Assembly (NCBI RefSeq): GCF_900100955.1
Contig: NZ_FNCC01000004.1
Coordinates: 186,001-250,000 of the forward strand
DNA length: 64,000 bases
Direction: 5' to 3'
DNA from: Lentzea fradiae
GTDB taxonomy: Bacteria > Actinomycetota > Actinomycetes > Mycobacteriales > Pseudonocardiaceae
Position 1 is the stretch's first letter; each line of letters opens with the position of its first letter. Both the position numbers and the translations under genes were made by a program. Below are positions 18,915 to 28,314 of this stretch, piece after piece. The notes under the pieces are model-generated. The model did not search any database, was not told the origin of the DNA, and saw only the letters and a program-made list of their open reading frames with translations.

Positions 18915-20306
18915 ATGCCCGACCGACTGTCAGCGCTGGACGCCTCGTTCCTGTACATGGAGGGTTCCACGACGCCGATGCACGTCGGCGGCGTCGCCGT
19001 GTTCCGCCGTCCCAAGGCGGGTTTCGACTACGACAAGCTCGTCGACCTCATCGAGCAGCGGCTGAGCCTCGTGCCGCGCTACCGGCAGAAGGTCGTGCAC
19101 GTCCCCGGACGCATCGCGCGCCCGGTCTGGGTCGACGACCCGGACTTCGACGTCACCTACCACGTGCGGCGGTCGGCGCTGCCCAAGCCGGGCACCGACG
19201 CGCAGCTGCACGACCTGGTGGCGCGGCTGATGTCGCGCCCGCTCGACCACTCGCGGCCGTTGTGGGAGATCTACCTGGTCGAGGGGCTCGCGAAGAACCA
19301 GACGGCGGTCATCACGAAGACCCACCAGGCCATGGTCGACGGCATCGCGTCGCTGGAGATCGGCCAGGTCATGCTGGACGTGTCGCCGTCGCCGCGGACG
19401 AACGTCGAGAACCTGTGGATGCCGCAGCCGGAACCCAGCTCGTTGCAGCTGGTGGCGGATGCGGTCACCGACATCGTGCAGCGGCCGGGCGAACTCGCCG
19501 AGAACGTCCGCAGCGCCGCCCTCGACACGGTCAACACGGTCGAGAAGGTCTTCCACGCGTTCGGTGTGCTCGCGTCCGCTGTCCGCACCGCCGCCACTCC
19601 GGCGCCCGGCTCTCCGCTGAACGTCCGCATCTCGTCACCGCAGCGCCGCTTCTCCGTCGCGCGCGCCCAGCTCGACGACCTGCGTGCGATCCGCAAGGCG
19701 CATGGCGGCACGGTCAACGACGTGGTGCTCGCGGCGTTGTCCGGTGCGTTGCGCAACTGGCTGCTCAGCCGTGGCGAGAACGTCACGGGCAGCACCACGA
19801 TCCGTGCGATGGCGCCTCTCTCGGTGCGCGAAGCCGATCCGGACTCGGGCAACAACGTCAGCGCCTACCTGGTCGACCTGCCCGTCGGCGAACCGAACCC
19901 GGTCGTGCGCCTGCACCACGTCTCGCACGCGATGCGCGCGCACAAGGAGTCCGGCCAGTCCGTCGCCGCCGACGCGTTGGTGAAGGTCGGCGGTTTCGCG
20001 CCCCCGACGCTGCACGCCCTGGGCGCCCGTGCCGCGTCGTCGTTCTCGCGCAGACTGTTCAACGTGATCGTCACGAACGTCCCCGGCCCGCAGGTGCCGT
20101 TGTACGCGGCGGGCGCGAGAATGACCGAGATCTTCCCGGTCGTCCCGCTCGCCAGGGGCCAGGCGCTGGCCATCGGGGTGACGTCGTACGACGGCGGTGT
20201 GTACTTCGGGCTGAACGGCGACCGCGACGCCATGTCCGATGTGGACGTTCTCGCGACAATGGTCGAGGAGTCGGTGGAGGAACTGATGGGGACGGCGAGC
20301 GCATGA
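18915..20306 (+). CDS. wax ester synthase/diacylglycerol acyltransferase with altered active site
   Basis: A 463-residue WS/DGAT-family protein. It begins with the family start LSALDASFLYMEG and ends with NVIVTNVPGPQVPLY and LAIGVTSYDGGVYFGLNGD, so both condensation-fold halves are complete. Active members carry HHxxxDG; here residues 137-143 read HQAMVDG, with Gln138 in place of the second, catalytic His. The enzyme family joins acyl-CoA to diacylglycerol or alcohols to make storage lipids; this copy may be inactive, use another base, or have a different role. Rv3233c/Rv3234c occupy a similar neighbourhood in M. tuberculosis. The stop overlaps the next start (ATGA). Confidence 0.9.
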   Translation: MPDRLSALDASFLYMEGSTTPMHVGGVAVFRRPKAGFDYDKLVDLIEQRLSLVPRYRQKVVHVPGRIARPVWVDDPDFDVTYHVRRSALPKPGTDAQLHDLVARLMSRPLDHSRPLWEIYLVEGLAKNQTAVITKTHQAMVDGIASLEIGQVMLDVSPSPRTNVENLWMPQPEPSSLQLVADAVTDIVQRPGELAENVRSAALDTVNTVEKVFHAFGVLASAVRTAATPAPGSPLNVRISSPQRRFSVARAQLDDLRAIRKAHGGTVNDVVLAALSGALRNWLLSRGENVTGSTTIRAMAPLSVREADPDSGNNVSAYLVDLPVGEPNPVVRLHHVSHAMRAHKESGQSVAADALVKVGGFAPPTLHALGARAASSFSRRLFNVIVTNVPGPQVPLYAAGARMTEIFPVVPLARGQALAIGVTSYDGGVYFGLNGDRDAMSDVDVLATMVEESVEELMGTASA

Positions 20307-20794
20307 GGGTCTACATCCCGGTCACGGTGCCGATGCTGCGCACGTTCGTCGACAGCGGCGAACTGGCCCCGCTCGGCGGTACGGCGTTCGCACTGACACC
20401 GGCCCTGCGCGAGTCCTACGCGGCCGGTGACACCGAGGAGCTGGAGTACGCCGCGATGCTGGACGCGGCCCGCGCCTCGCTGCGCCTGCTGGCGGCCGAC
20501 GAGAAGGCCGAACCGCGCCGCGCGGTCCTCGCGGTGGACGTCGACGACGTGACGCTGCGGCCGGACCTCGACTTCTCGGTCGTGAAGGTGTCCGGCGCCG
20601 TGACGGCGAAGATGGTCGCGGCGGTGCACATGGACACGGCCGAGGCCGAGGCGGACGTGCGGGCCGCGGCCGACGTGGTGGACGCCGCGGACCTCGGGGA
20701 CCCGGACGCGGAGTTCGCGCTCGGCAGCGCCGAGGACCACGAGCTGGCCTGGTACGCGCTCCAGGAGCTGCCTTTCGTGCTGGAGCTCATGTAG
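20303..20794 (+). CDS. DUF6912-like (Rv3231c-type) conserved protein
   Basis: A 163-residue acidic protein, ATG 20303 overlapping the WS/DGAT stop by four bases. It begins MRVYIPVTVPMLRTFVDSGE and ends ELAWYALQELPFVLELM, features shared with the mycobacterial Rv3231c group found beside tgs3-type genes. No catalytic residues, signal peptide or membrane segments are seen. Coupling to the acyltransferase suggests a shared pathway, but the function is unknown. The long frame preceding the ATG is a shadow. Confidence 0.75.
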   Translation: MRVYIPVTVPMLRTFVDSGELAPLGGTAFALTPALRESYAAGDTEELEYAAMLDAARASLRLLAADEKAEPRRAVLAVDVDDVTLRPDLDFSVVKVSGAVTAKMVAAVHMDTAEAEADVRAAADVVDAADLGDPDAEFALGSAEDHELAWYALQELPFVLELM

Positions 20795-20816
20795 CCGCCG
20801 CGGCGAGGCCGGGGGC

Positions 20817-21203
20817 TCACATGCCCTCGGCCGGCTCCCACAGCTCGATCCGGTTCCCCTCCGGGTCCACGCACCACCCGAACCGCCCGAACTCGGAGTC
20901 CTCCGTCTCGGGCAGCACCTCGACCCCGCGCGCCCGCAGCTTCGCCATCAGGGTCACCAGGTCGTCGACGCGCAGGTTCAGCATGGTGCGCTGGTGCGGT
21001 TCGCCGATGTAGTCGGTGTCCTGGGCGAACAGCGCCATCGTCGTCGTGCCGGGATGGTCGGTCGTGGCGGTGTCGAGCCAGTGGAAGGTGACGGCGCCCT
21101 TCTCGCTCATCGGCACGCCGAGGTTGTCGCGGTACCAGGCCGCTAAACGCGCGGGATCTCTTGAACGCAGGAAAACCCCGCCGATGCCAGTCACCCGCGC
21201 CAC
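20817..21203 (-). CDS. VOC-superfamily (glyoxalase/dioxygenase-like) protein
   Basis: A 128-residue vicinal-oxygen-chelate protein. Two beta-alpha-beta-beta-beta repeats are visible: GGVFLRSRDPARLAAWYRDNLG with FHWLD, then MLNLRVDDLVTLMAKLRARGV with FGWCVDPEGNRIELWEP. The metal-ligand Glu of the last strand (IELWEP) is present. It could be a glyoxalase, a dioxygenase or a resistance protein; nothing narrows this. GTG 21203 fits the fold start, and GTG 21230 is possible and would lie almost against pruA, which is transcribed the other way. Confidence 0.8.
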   Translation of the reverse strand: MARVTGIGGVFLRSRDPARLAAWYRDNLGVPMSEKGAVTFHWLDTATTDHPGTTTMALFAQDTDYIGEPHQRTMLNLRVDDLVTLMAKLRARGVEVLPETEDSEFGRFGWCVDPEGNRIELWEPAEGM

Positions 21204-21239
21204 CCGACGGACCCTACTACCGCGTGCCACGATGGGGGA

Positions 21240-22868
21240 ATGGACGCAGTCACGTCTGCACCCGAACCGGGCAACGAGCCCGTGCGCGCTTATGCGCCCG
21301 ACAGCCCCGAACGCAGCAGTTTGCAGGCTCGGATCGCGGAGCTGGAGAGCGAGACCCACGAGCTGACGATGACCATCGGCGGTCAGCGGCGGATGGGGGG
21401 TGGCGACCGGATCGACGTCGTTCAGCCGCACGACCACAGGCACGTGCTCGGCGTGACGGCGCAGGCGACGAACTCCGACGTCGCGGATTCCATGCGGGCC
21501 GCGCAGCACGCGGCACCGGGCTGGCAGGAGCTGCCGTTCGACGAACGCGCCGCCGTCTTCCTCAGGGCGGCCGACCTGCTCGCCGGGCCGTGGCGCGACA
21601 CGCTCAACGCCGCCACGATCCTCGGGCAGTCGAAGTCGGTGCAGCAGGCCGAGATCGACGCAGCCTGCGAGCTGGTCGACTTCCTGCGGTTCAACGTCCA
21701 CTTCGGGCGCCGGGTCCTGGAGGAGCAGCCGGTGAGCAGCCCCGGCGTGTGGAACAGGATGGACCACCGGCCGCTGGACGGGTTCGTCGTGGCGATCACG
21801 CCGTTCAACTTCACGGCCATCGCGGGCAACCTGCCGCTGGCGCCCGCGCTGATGGGCAACACGGTGGTGTGGAAGCCGTCGCCGACGCAGCAGCTGGCCG
21901 CGCACTACACGATGCGGCTGCTGGAGGAGGCCGGTCTGCCGCCGGGCGTGGTCAACCTCGTCACCGGCGACGGGCAGGCGGTGAGCGAGGTGGCGTTGCG
22001 GGACAGGTTCTTCGCCGGGCTGCACTTCACCGGGTCCACCCGCACGTTCAAGGCGTTGTGGCGGACGATGGCCGCCAACCTGGACAACTACCGCGCCTAC
22101 CCGCGGGTGGTCGGGGAGACCGGTGGCAAGGACTTCGTGCTGGCACACGCCTCCGCCGACCCGAAGGCGCTCGTCACGGGGCTCGTCCGGGGTGCTTTCG
22201 AGTACCAGGGCCAGAAGTGCAGCGCGGCGTCACGGGCGTACGTGCCGCGGTCGCTGTGGGAAGGCGGTGTGCGCGAGCAGTTGCTCGACGTCACGAAGTC
22301 GTTGTCGTACGGCGATGTCACGGACCTGTCGGTGTTCGGCGGGGCCGTGATCGACCGGCGGGCGTTCACGAAGCAGAAGGAAGCCCTGCTGATGGCGTCG
22401 GCGTCCACGTCGGTCGAGGTGCTGGCCGGCGGCACGTGCGACGACTCGGTGGGCTACTTCGTCGACCCGACCGTCCTGCTGGGCACGGACCCGCACCACG
22501 ACATCTTCACCACGGAGTACTTCGGGCCGATCCTCGCCGTGCACGTCTACGAGGACGCGGACTTCCCGCGGATGATGGAGATCATCGACACCTCGACCCC
22601 GTACGCGCTGACGGGCGCGATCTTCGCGCGCGACCGGATGGCCGTCGAACAGGCGCATCGCGCGTTGCGGTTCGCGGCGGGCAACTTCTACGTCAACGAC
22701 AAGCCGACCGGCGCGGTCGTCGGGCAGCAGCCGTTCGGCGGGTCGCGCGGGTCCGGGACGAACGACAAGGCGGGCTCGATCTACAACCTGCAACGGTGGA
22801 CGAGCCCGCGTGCCGTCAAGGAGACCCTGGTGCCGCCGACGGACCACAGGTACCCGCACATGGGTTAG
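21240..22868 (+). CDS. pruA: 1-pyrroline-5-carboxylate dehydrogenase
   Basis: The 542-residue aldehyde dehydrogenase oxidises glutamate semialdehyde to glutamate, the second step of proline catabolism. Key residues are Glu293 in VVGETGGKDFV and nucleophile Cys327 in YQGQKCSAASRAYVP. The substrate-binding GFVVAITPFNFTAIAGNLP and the cofactor segment TVVWKPSPTQ agree with the PruA1 class. Proline dehydrogenase is not next to it here; the neighbours are unrelated. The gene converges on the epimerase gene with a four-base stop overlap. Confidence 0.93.
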   Translation: MDAVTSAPEPGNEPVRAYAPDSPERSSLQARIAELESETHELTMTIGGQRRMGGGDRIDVVQPHDHRHVLGVTAQATNSDVADSMRAAQHAAPGWQELPFDERAAVFLRAADLLAGPWRDTLNAATILGQSKSVQQAEIDAACELVDFLRFNVHFGRRVLEEQPVSSPGVWNRMDHRPLDGFVVAITPFNFTAIAGNLPLAPALMGNTVVWKPSPTQQLAAHYTMRLLEEAGLPPGVVNLVTGDGQAVSEVALRDRFFAGLHFTGSTRTFKALWRTMAANLDNYRAYPRVVGETGGKDFVLAHASADPKALVTGLVRGAFEYQGQKCSAASRAYVPRSLWEGGVREQLLDVTKSLSYGDVTDLSVFGGAVIDRRAFTKQKEALLMASASTSVEVLAGGTCDDSVGYFVDPTVLLGTDPHHDIFTTEYFGPILAVHVYEDADFPRMMEIIDTSTPYALTGAIFARDRMAVEQAHRALRFAAGNFYVNDKPTGAVVGQQPFGGSRGSGTNDKAGSIYNLQRWTSPRAVKETLVPPTDHRYPHMG

Positions 22869-23593
22869 CGGCGCGGACGCCACCCGGTCGTCTCGGTCAG
22901 CTTGGTGCTCACGACCCGTTGCGACCGCGCGAACACCCCGAGGGACGCCGCGAGCTTGCCCGTGAAGGCGGGCAGCCGCGTGATGCCCGTGTCCCGCTTC
23001 AGCACCGGCGAGCCGACGTTGTAGACGCCGGAGGGCGCGTCCAGCACGGCGACGGCGGCGGCCGCGGCGTCACCGGGGTGCACGACCGACATCCAGCCGC
23101 CGCCGACGAGCACCGGCGGCGACTGGGCCTCGCCACCGATCAGCATCCCGATGCGCAGGAAGACACCGCCGGGGTGGGCGAGCACGTTCTCCTGGGCCTG
23201 CACGGAACTGGCGATGTGGCCGACGGGCGCGATGGGCGCGCTCTCGTCCAGCTCGCGGTCACCGCCGTCGGCGTAGACGAACGAGATGCCCTCCTGCACG
23301 ATCCGCCCCACACCGGCCAGCCGTGCCGCCTCCACCACGGCGGCACTGCCTTCCGTGCGGATGCGGTTGTTCTCCGCCCACGCGCTCGCGAACACGGCCT
23401 TGGAGCTGAGCGGGATGCGGGTGGCCAGGTTGACCACCGCGTCGTGGCCCGTCAGCTGCTCCGCCAGCCGCGGCACGTCGAACATCGAGGTGGTGTGCCT
23501 GTCCAGCACCCCGACCTCGTGCCCGGCGGCCCTGAGCCGCGGCACCGCTTCCCGTCCGATGACACCCGTCGCACCGATCACGAAAACCTTCAT
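22865..23593 (-). CDS. NAD-dependent epimerase/dehydratase-family protein
   Basis: A 242-residue extended-SDR-like protein. The nucleotide-binding motif is MKVFVIGATGVIGREAVPRL, followed by VVNLATRIP. The usual catalytic Tyr-x-x-x-Lys is not evident: the equivalent segment reads GISFVYADGGD. It is also shorter than sugar epimerases (about 310 residues). It may bind a dinucleotide as an atypical reductase or sensor, similar to NmrA-like proteins. Transcription follows the downstream lipoprotein genes' strand, but a 22-base gap and no overlap leave operon membership open. Confidence 0.8.
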   Translation of the reverse strand: MKVFVIGATGVIGREAVPRLRAAGHEVGVLDRHTTSMFDVPRLAEQLTGHDAVVNLATRIPLSSKAVFASAWAENNRIRTEGSAAVVEAARLAGVGRIVQEGISFVYADGGDRELDESAPIAPVGHIASSVQAQENVLAHPGGVFLRIGMLIGGEAQSPPVLVGGGWMSVVHPGDAAAAAVAVLDAPSGVYNVGSPVLKRDTGITRLPAFTGKLAASLGVFARSQRVVSTKLTETTGWRPRR

Positions 23594-23615
23594 GACCAGT
23601 GGACGGGACGGCGCC

Positions 23616-24083
23616 TCAGGATGTGACAGGCAGCCGTTCCAGGGCCTTGCCGGCGAGGCCCTGCGCGACCTGCCCGACGTGGTTCGGGTCCTGGCCGCGC
23701 TGGACGACCCGCAGCTCGATGAGCTTCCCGTCGCTCACCTCGACGACGGCCTCGCACGTCACCTCGCCCGAGGAGCTCTCGCAGCGACGCGTCATCGGGC
23801 GCTCCTCGATCACCGCGCCGTAGCCGCCGTCGGCGAGCAGCGGGGCGGAGGCGTCCGCGAACTTCCCCTCCCGCAACGTCAGCCGGACCGTCACGGACTC
23901 GAACTTGAACTCGCACGCCCGCTCCGCCGCGGTGGGGGAGCCGGAGAGACGGCCTGCGTCACCGTCCTGCAACAGGGTGCACACGTCGGTGTCGAGGTAC
24001 GCGGGGGGAGGCGGGGGCTCCGGGGACGAACACGCCGCGAGAGCGCCCAGCAGGGCGAGCGGGACGAGCGGGCGACAGCGCAT
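23616..24083 (-). CDS. DUF3558-family lipoprotein
   Basis: A 155-residue precursor beginning at ATG 24083. The signal peptide ends with a lipobox around LAACSS, so the protein is probably lipid-anchored outside the cell. The mature part has the DUF3558 layout: DVCTLLQ near the start, an AERACEFKF segment, and later Cys in MTRRCESSSGEVTCEAVV, with VGQVAQGLAGKALERLP at the end. Function is unknown. It overlaps the stop of a second DUF3558 gene by one base, so the two are coupled and likely arose by duplication. Confidence 0.8.
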   Translation of the reverse strand: MRCRPLVPLALLGALAACSSPEPPPPPAYLDTDVCTLLQDGDAGRLSGSPTAAERACEFKFESVTVRLTLREGKFADASAPLLADGGYGAVIEERPMTRRCESSSGEVTCEAVVEVSDGKLIELRVVQRGQDPNHVGQVAQGLAGKALERLPVTS

Positions 24084-24580
24084 CAAGACCTCCGGTCGAG
24101 CCGTTTCAACACCGCGGTGACCGCCGGACGGGCGACCTTGTCGATGCTGTACCCCGCCGGCGTGCGTTCGGCACGGACGTCCAGCGTGTAGTCCGGGGAC
24201 AGCTCGGTGACGTAGATGGCCGTGGACGTGTTGCCGCGCGTCTCGACGCCACGCCACGCCCTGCGGCCTTCGAGCGTCAATTCTTCAGTCCTGCGCTCGT
24301 ACCGTTCGACGTCGTCGAACGCGCTCTGAAGGACCACCACGCGCACGGTCGCGGTCTCGAGCTTCCACTCGCACGACCGCGGCTCGGAGAGCGGCTTGCC
24401 GGGCTCCACGAGCTTCTCGTCGGGGAGGTCGGCGGCCTCCAGCAACGAGCAGGCGTCGATCGAGCCGAGGTCACCGCCCACGGGGGCCGCGGTCGCGGGC
24501 GGCGGGGACGTGAGGGAGTTGCCGCCGCATCCGGCGAGCAGGGCCACCAGCGCGGCGAGGGGCACGAGTCGCTTGATCAC
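24083..24580 (-). CDS. DUF3558-family lipoprotein
   Basis: A 165-residue precursor from GTG 24580 (MIKRLVPLAALVALLAGC), a clear lipoprotein signal with Cys at about residue 18. The mature domain contains IDACSLLEAADLP and RSCEWKLETATVRVVV, the conserved Cys pair of DUF3558, and ends in a basic helix (PAVTAVLKRLDRRS). It is a paralogue of the following gene and lies 10 bases after rsgA's stop, on the same strand, so aroA-rsgA and both lipoproteins may form one transcription unit. Confidence 0.8.
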   Translation of the reverse strand: MIKRLVPLAALVALLAGCGGNSLTSPPPATAAPVGGDLGSIDACSLLEAADLPDEKLVEPGKPLSEPRSCEWKLETATVRVVVLQSAFDDVERYERRTEELTLEGRRAWRGVETRGNTSTAIYVTELSPDYTLDVRAERTPAGYSIDKVARPAVTAVLKRLDRRS

Positions 24581-24590
24581 GATGGCAGTC

Positions 24591-25607
24591 TCACCGATCG
24601 GTGTCCGTCCTGTCCGCGTGTTCCTCCAGCCCGGCACGTGACGCGAGCAACCTGCGCAGCGACTCGAGCCTGCCCGGCGCGTCGGGCACCAGCTCGTCGA
24701 TCCGGCAGCCGGGGTCCTCCGGCGCGCCGAGGTGGCCGCAGCCGGGCGGGCACTCCTCCGCCGCCTCCGCGAAGTCCGGGAACGCCTTCACGATGTCGTC
24801 CGGCGTGATGTGCGCGAGGCCGAACGAGCGGATGCCCGGCGTGTCGACCACCCAGCCGCCCTCGGGCAGGCGCAACGCCACCGCCTGCGTCGAGGTGTGC
24901 CTGCCCTTGCCGACGCCGGACACCACGCCCACCGCGCGGTTCGCGTCCGGCACCAGCTTGTTGACCAGCGTGGACTTGCCGACGCCCGAGTGCCCGATCA
25001 GGCACGACACGGTGTCCGCGAGCCGGGCGCGCAGCACGTCCGGCTCCTCGTCGAACCGCGTCACGACCACCGGCACGTCGAGCTCGGTGTAGAGCGCGAG
25101 CAGCTTCTCCGCCGAGCCGAGGTCCGACTTCGTCAGGCACAGCACCGGTTCCAGCCCGCCCGCGTACGCGGCGACCAGGCACCGGTCGATGAAACCCGTG
25201 CGGGGCGGGGGATCGGCGAGCGCGCACACGATGACGAGCTGGGAGGCGTTCGCGACGACGACGCGTTCGAACGGGTCCGTGTCGTCCGCGGTGCGGCGCA
25301 GGACCGACGTGCGCTCCTCGACGCGCACGATGCGGGCCAGCGTGTCCGGCTGGCCCGACGTGTCACCGACGATGCCGACCTGGTCGCCGACCACCACGGG
25401 CGTGCGGCCCAGTTCGCGCGCACGCATCGCCGTGACGACGGCGCCGGACTCCATCGCGCACGTCCACCGGCCGCGGTCCACGCCGATGACCATCGCGGTC
25501 TCGGCGTCCGCGTGCTCCGGACGTCTCTTGCTGCGCGGCCGCGTCCCCTTGCCGGGGCGCACGCGCACGTCGGACTCGTCGAGCTTGCGCCAGTCCCGCT
25601 TGCTCAC
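24591..25607 (-). CDS. rsgA: ribosome small-subunit GTPase RsgA
   Basis: A 338-residue circularly permuted GTPase that helps 30S maturation. The permuted order is visible: G4 (LCLTKSDLG) comes before G1 (GHSGVGKSTLVNKL) and G3 (DTPGIRSFG). A zinc-binding segment with Cys in ECPPGCGHLG and EDPGC follows. The N-terminus (SKRDWRKLDESDVRVRPGKG) is the basic extension typical of actinobacterial members. GTG 25607 lies one base after the aroA stop, so the two are coupled, as Rv3228 and aroA are neighbours in mycobacteria. Confidence 0.93.
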   Translation of the reverse strand: MSKRDWRKLDESDVRVRPGKGTRPRSKRRPEHADAETAMVIGVDRGRWTCAMESGAVVTAMRARELGRTPVVVGDQVGIVGDTSGQPDTLARIVRVEERTSVLRRTADDTDPFERVVVANASQLVIVCALADPPPRTGFIDRCLVAAYAGGLEPVLCLTKSDLGSAEKLLALYTELDVPVVVTRFDEEPDVLRARLADTVSCLIGHSGVGKSTLVNKLVPDANRAVGVVSGVGKGRHTSTQAVALRLPEGGWVVDTPGIRSFGLAHITPDDIVKAFPDFAEAAEECPPGCGHLGAPEDPGCRIDELVPDAPGRLESLRRLLASRAGLEEHADRTDTDR

Positions 25608-25608
25608 G

Positions 25609-26877
25609 TCACCGAGCCCCCGCGAGCATCGCGTCCCACATGCCGGGGAAGTCCGGGATCGTCTTGGTCGTCGAACCGATGTCGTCGACCGACACACCGG
25701 GCACGACCAGGCCGATGATCGCGCCCGCGGTCGCCATCCGGTGGTCGGCGTACGCCTTCCACGTCCCGCCGTGCAGCGGCACGGGTTCGATGACCAGGCC
25801 GTCCTCGGTCTCGGACGCCTTGCCGCCGAGCCCGTTGACCTCGTTCACCAGTGCGGCGATCCGGTCGGTCTCGTGGCCGCGGATGTGCGCGACGCCGCGG
25901 ATGACCGTCCTGCCCTCCGCCAGCGCGGCCAGCGCGGCGACCGTGGGCGTCAGCTCGCTCTCGTCGCGCAGGTCGATGTCGAGCCCGGACAGCTTCTCCG
26001 GGCCCCGCACCGTCAGGCCCTCGCCGGTCAGCGTGACCGTGCAGCCCATCCGCTCCAGGATGCCGCGCACCGCGTCACCGGGCTGCGTCGTCGTGGCGGG
26101 CCAGCCGGGGATCGTCACCTCGCCGCCGGTCACCGCGGCCGCCGCCAGGAACACCGTCGCGTTCGACAGGTCCGGCTCCACGTGCCACGTCCGCGCCGCG
26201 ATCGGGCCGGGCTCGACGCGCCAGACGTCGGCGACGCCCGTGTCGACCTCCACGCCGACCGAGCGCAGCGTCTGGACCGTCATGTCGATGTGCGGCAACG
26301 ACGGCACGGGCTTGCCGTCGTGCCGGATCGTCACGCCCTTCTCGTACCGGGCGGCGGACAGCAGCAGCCCGGAGACGAACTGCGACGAGCCCGACGCGTC
26401 GATCGTCACCTCGCCGCCCGGCAGCGACCCCGTGCCGCGCAGCGTGAACGGCAGCGAGCCGCCCTCGACGTCGGCGCCCAGCCCGCGCAGCGCGTCCAGC
26501 ACGGTCGTCATCGGCCGCACGCGGGCGTGCGGGTCGCCGTCGAACCGGATCTCGCCCTCGGCCAGCGCCGCGGCGGGCGGCAGGAACCGCATGACCGTGC
26601 CCGCGAGGCCGCAGTCGACGTCGGCGGGACCGCGCAGCACGCCGGGGGTGATGTCCCAGCCGCCGTCCTCGCGGTCGGCCACGCCGACGCCGAGCGAGGA
26701 CAGCGCGGCGGCCATCAGCACCGTGTCGCGGCTGCGCAGCGGCGCGTGCACGGTGGACGGCCCGTCGGCGAGCGCCGCGAGCACCAGGACGCGGTTGGTG
26801 ATCGACTTCGAGCCGGGCACCGGCACGGTCGAGTGGACTGGGCCGGACGCGCTGGGGGCTGACCAGTGCTGAGTCAT
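25609..26877 (-). CDS. aroA: 3-phosphoshikimate 1-carboxyvinyltransferase (EPSP synthase)
   Basis: The 422-residue enzyme joins PEP to shikimate 3-phosphate in aromatic amino-acid synthesis. Conserved segments: [18 protein letters not shown], the loop [11 protein letters not shown] (equivalent to LGNAGTAMR), [23 protein letters not shown], and [15 protein letters not shown] with the catalytic Asp/Glu region (usually SDLT). Compared with the common GNAGTA loop, this enzyme has GLAGTV; such changes occur in actinobacteria and may affect glyphosate sensitivity. ATG 26877 (MTQHWSAP) is preferred to the upstream frame. Confidence 0.95.
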   Translation of the reverse strand: MTQHWSAPSASGPVHSTVPVPGSKSITNRVLVLAALADGPSTVHAPLRSRDTVLMAAALSSLGVGVADREDGGWDITPGVLRGPADVDCGLAGTVMRFLPPAAALAEGEIRFDGDPHARVRPMTTVLDALRGLGADVEGGSLPFTLRGTGSLPGGEVTIDASGSSQFVSGLLLSAARYEKGVTIRHDGKPVPSLPHIDMTVQTLRSVGVEVDTGVADVWRVEPGPIAARTWHVEPDLSNATVFLAAAAVTGGEVTIPGWPATTTQPGDAVRGILERMGCTVTLTGEGLTVRGPEKLSGLDIDLRDESELTPTVAALAALAEGRTVIRGVAHIRGHETDRIAALVNEVNGLGGKASETEDGLVIEPVPLHGGTWKAYADHRMATAGAIIGLVVPGVSVDDIGSTTKTIPDFPGMWDAMLAGAR

Positions 26878-26963
26878 GCCCGCAATCTTCTCGCACGGGC
26901 ATCGGGGCAGCTCGCACAGGTGTTCCGGGCGTGGGATCATGGCGACTTCGGAGGTGATCGGAT

Positions 26964-27692
26964 TTGTGCGGTAGGTACGCCTCCACCAAGGACCCGGCGC
27001 TGCTGGCGGCCGAGTTCGACGCGGTGGACGGGACCGGCGGCGAGGCGCCCGGCCCCGACTACAACATCGCTCCGACCAAGCACGTGATGGCGGTGGTCGA
27101 GCGCAAGCCAGAGGACGAGGAGCTGGAGCGCAGCGTCCGCGTGATGCGCTGGGGCCTCGTCCCGCACTGGGCCAAGGACCTCTCCGGCGCGGCGAAGATG
27201 ATCAACGCCCGCGCGGAGAGCGTGCTGAGCAAGCCCGCGTACAAGCAGTCCGCGACCAAGCGCCGGTGCATCATCCCGGCCGCGGGCTGGTACGAGTGGC
27301 AGCCGGGCGAGGGCCGCAAGCAGCCGTACTTCATCACGCTCGGGGACGACACGTCGCTCGCGATGGCGGGCATCTGGTCCGTGTGGTGGAAGGACGACGT
27401 CCCGACGGTCACGTGCGCGGTGCTCACCACGGACGCGATCGGCGCGATGACCGAGGTGCACCACCGGATGCCGTTGCTGCTGCCGCACGACCGCTGGTCG
27501 GCGTGGCTGGACCCGGCCTCGCTCGACCCGAGCGAGCTGCTCAGTCCGGACCCGTCGATCGTCGAGGCGCTGGAGCTGCGGCCCGTGTCGACGGCGGTCA
27601 ACAGCGTCAAGAACAACGGCCCGTCGCTGATGGAGCGCGTCTCGCTGACCGAGGACGAGAAGCCCGCGCCCACCCTGTTCGAGCTGTCGTGA
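26964..27692 (+). CDS. SRAP-family (YedK/HMCES) DNA-protein crosslink factor
   Basis: A 242-residue protein that in the family crosslinks through Cys2 to abasic sites in single-stranded DNA. The start is fixed by chemistry: TTG 26964 places Cys directly after Met (MCGRYAS). Other active-site elements are PDYNIAPTK (Asn), INARAES (Glu region), AAGWYEWQ (Glu) and [10 protein letters not shown] (His). The site GGAGGTGATC upstream matches the 16S 3' end over ten bases and compensates for the TTG start. It sits beside aroA as Rv3226c does. The next gene overlaps by four bases. Confidence 0.93.
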   Translation: MCGRYASTKDPALLAAEFDAVDGTGGEAPGPDYNIAPTKHVMAVVERKPEDEELERSVRVMRWGLVPHWAKDLSGAAKMINARAESVLSKPAYKQSATKRRCIIPAAGWYEWQPGEGRKQPYFITLGDDTSLAMAGIWSVWWKDDVPTVTCAVLTTDAIGAMTEVHHRMPLLLPHDRWSAWLDPASLDPSELLSPDPSIVEALELRPVSTAVNSVKNNGPSLMERVSLTEDEKPAPTLFELS

Positions 27693-28300
27693 ACACGCTG
27701 GTGGTGGACACGCCGCACGGGCCCGCGAGGGCCTCGCTGCACTGTGCCCACGAACCGCGTGCCGCGCTGATCCTGGGCCACGGCGCCGGTGGCGGCATCG
27801 AGGCCCCCGACCTGGTCGCCGCGTGCCACGCCGCCAACAAGGTGGGCGTGCACGTGGCGCTGGTCGAACAGCCCTACCGCGTCGCGGGCCGCCGTGCCCC
27901 GGCCCCCGCGACGCACCTCGACACCGCCTGGCTGGCGGTGGTCGACGACGTGGGCGAACGCTGGTTCGACGGCCTGCCCCTGGTGTTCGGGGGCCGGTCG
28001 TCCGGGGCGCGGGTGGCCTGCCGGACCTCGGTCGAGGGCCAGGCCGTCGCCGTGCTGTGCCTCGCGTTCCCCGTGCACCCGCCGGGCAAGCCGGAGAAGT
28101 CCCGGATGGCCGAGCTGGACGGCGTCGAGGTCGCGACGCTGGTCGTGCAGGGCGAGAACGACCCGTTCGGCCTGCCGCCGAGGGGCCCGCACCGCGAGGT
28201 CGTGCTGCTGGAGGGCGACCACTCGCTGAAGGCGTCGGTCGCGGACGTCGCCCGGTACGTCGGTGAGTGGCTGGACCGGGTGCTGCGCCCGCTCGACTGA
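27689..28300 (+). CDS. alpha/beta hydrolase of the KANL3/Tex30 type
   Basis: A 203-residue cytosolic hydrolase from GTG 27689, overlapping the SRAP stop. Oxyanion-region ILGHGAGGGIEAPD, nucleophile elbow FGGRSSGARVA (GxSxG with the Ser in RSSGA), acid-bearing LVVQGENDPFG and His in LEGDHSLK make a full triad. Such small hydrolases are often called dienelactone-like; the substrate is unknown. Coupling to SRAP is common in relatives and suggests cotranscription rather than a shared reaction. Confidence 0.85.
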   Translation: MNTLVVDTPHGPARASLHCAHEPRAALILGHGAGGGIEAPDLVAACHAANKVGVHVALVEQPYRVAGRRAPAPATHLDTAWLAVVDDVGERWFDGLPLVFGGRSSGARVACRTSVEGQAVAVLCLAFPVHPPGKPEKSRMAELDGVEVATLVVQGENDPFGLPPRGPHREVVLLEGDHSLKASVADVARYVGEWLDRVLRPLD

Positions 28301-28314
28301 CGGGCCCTGTCCAG

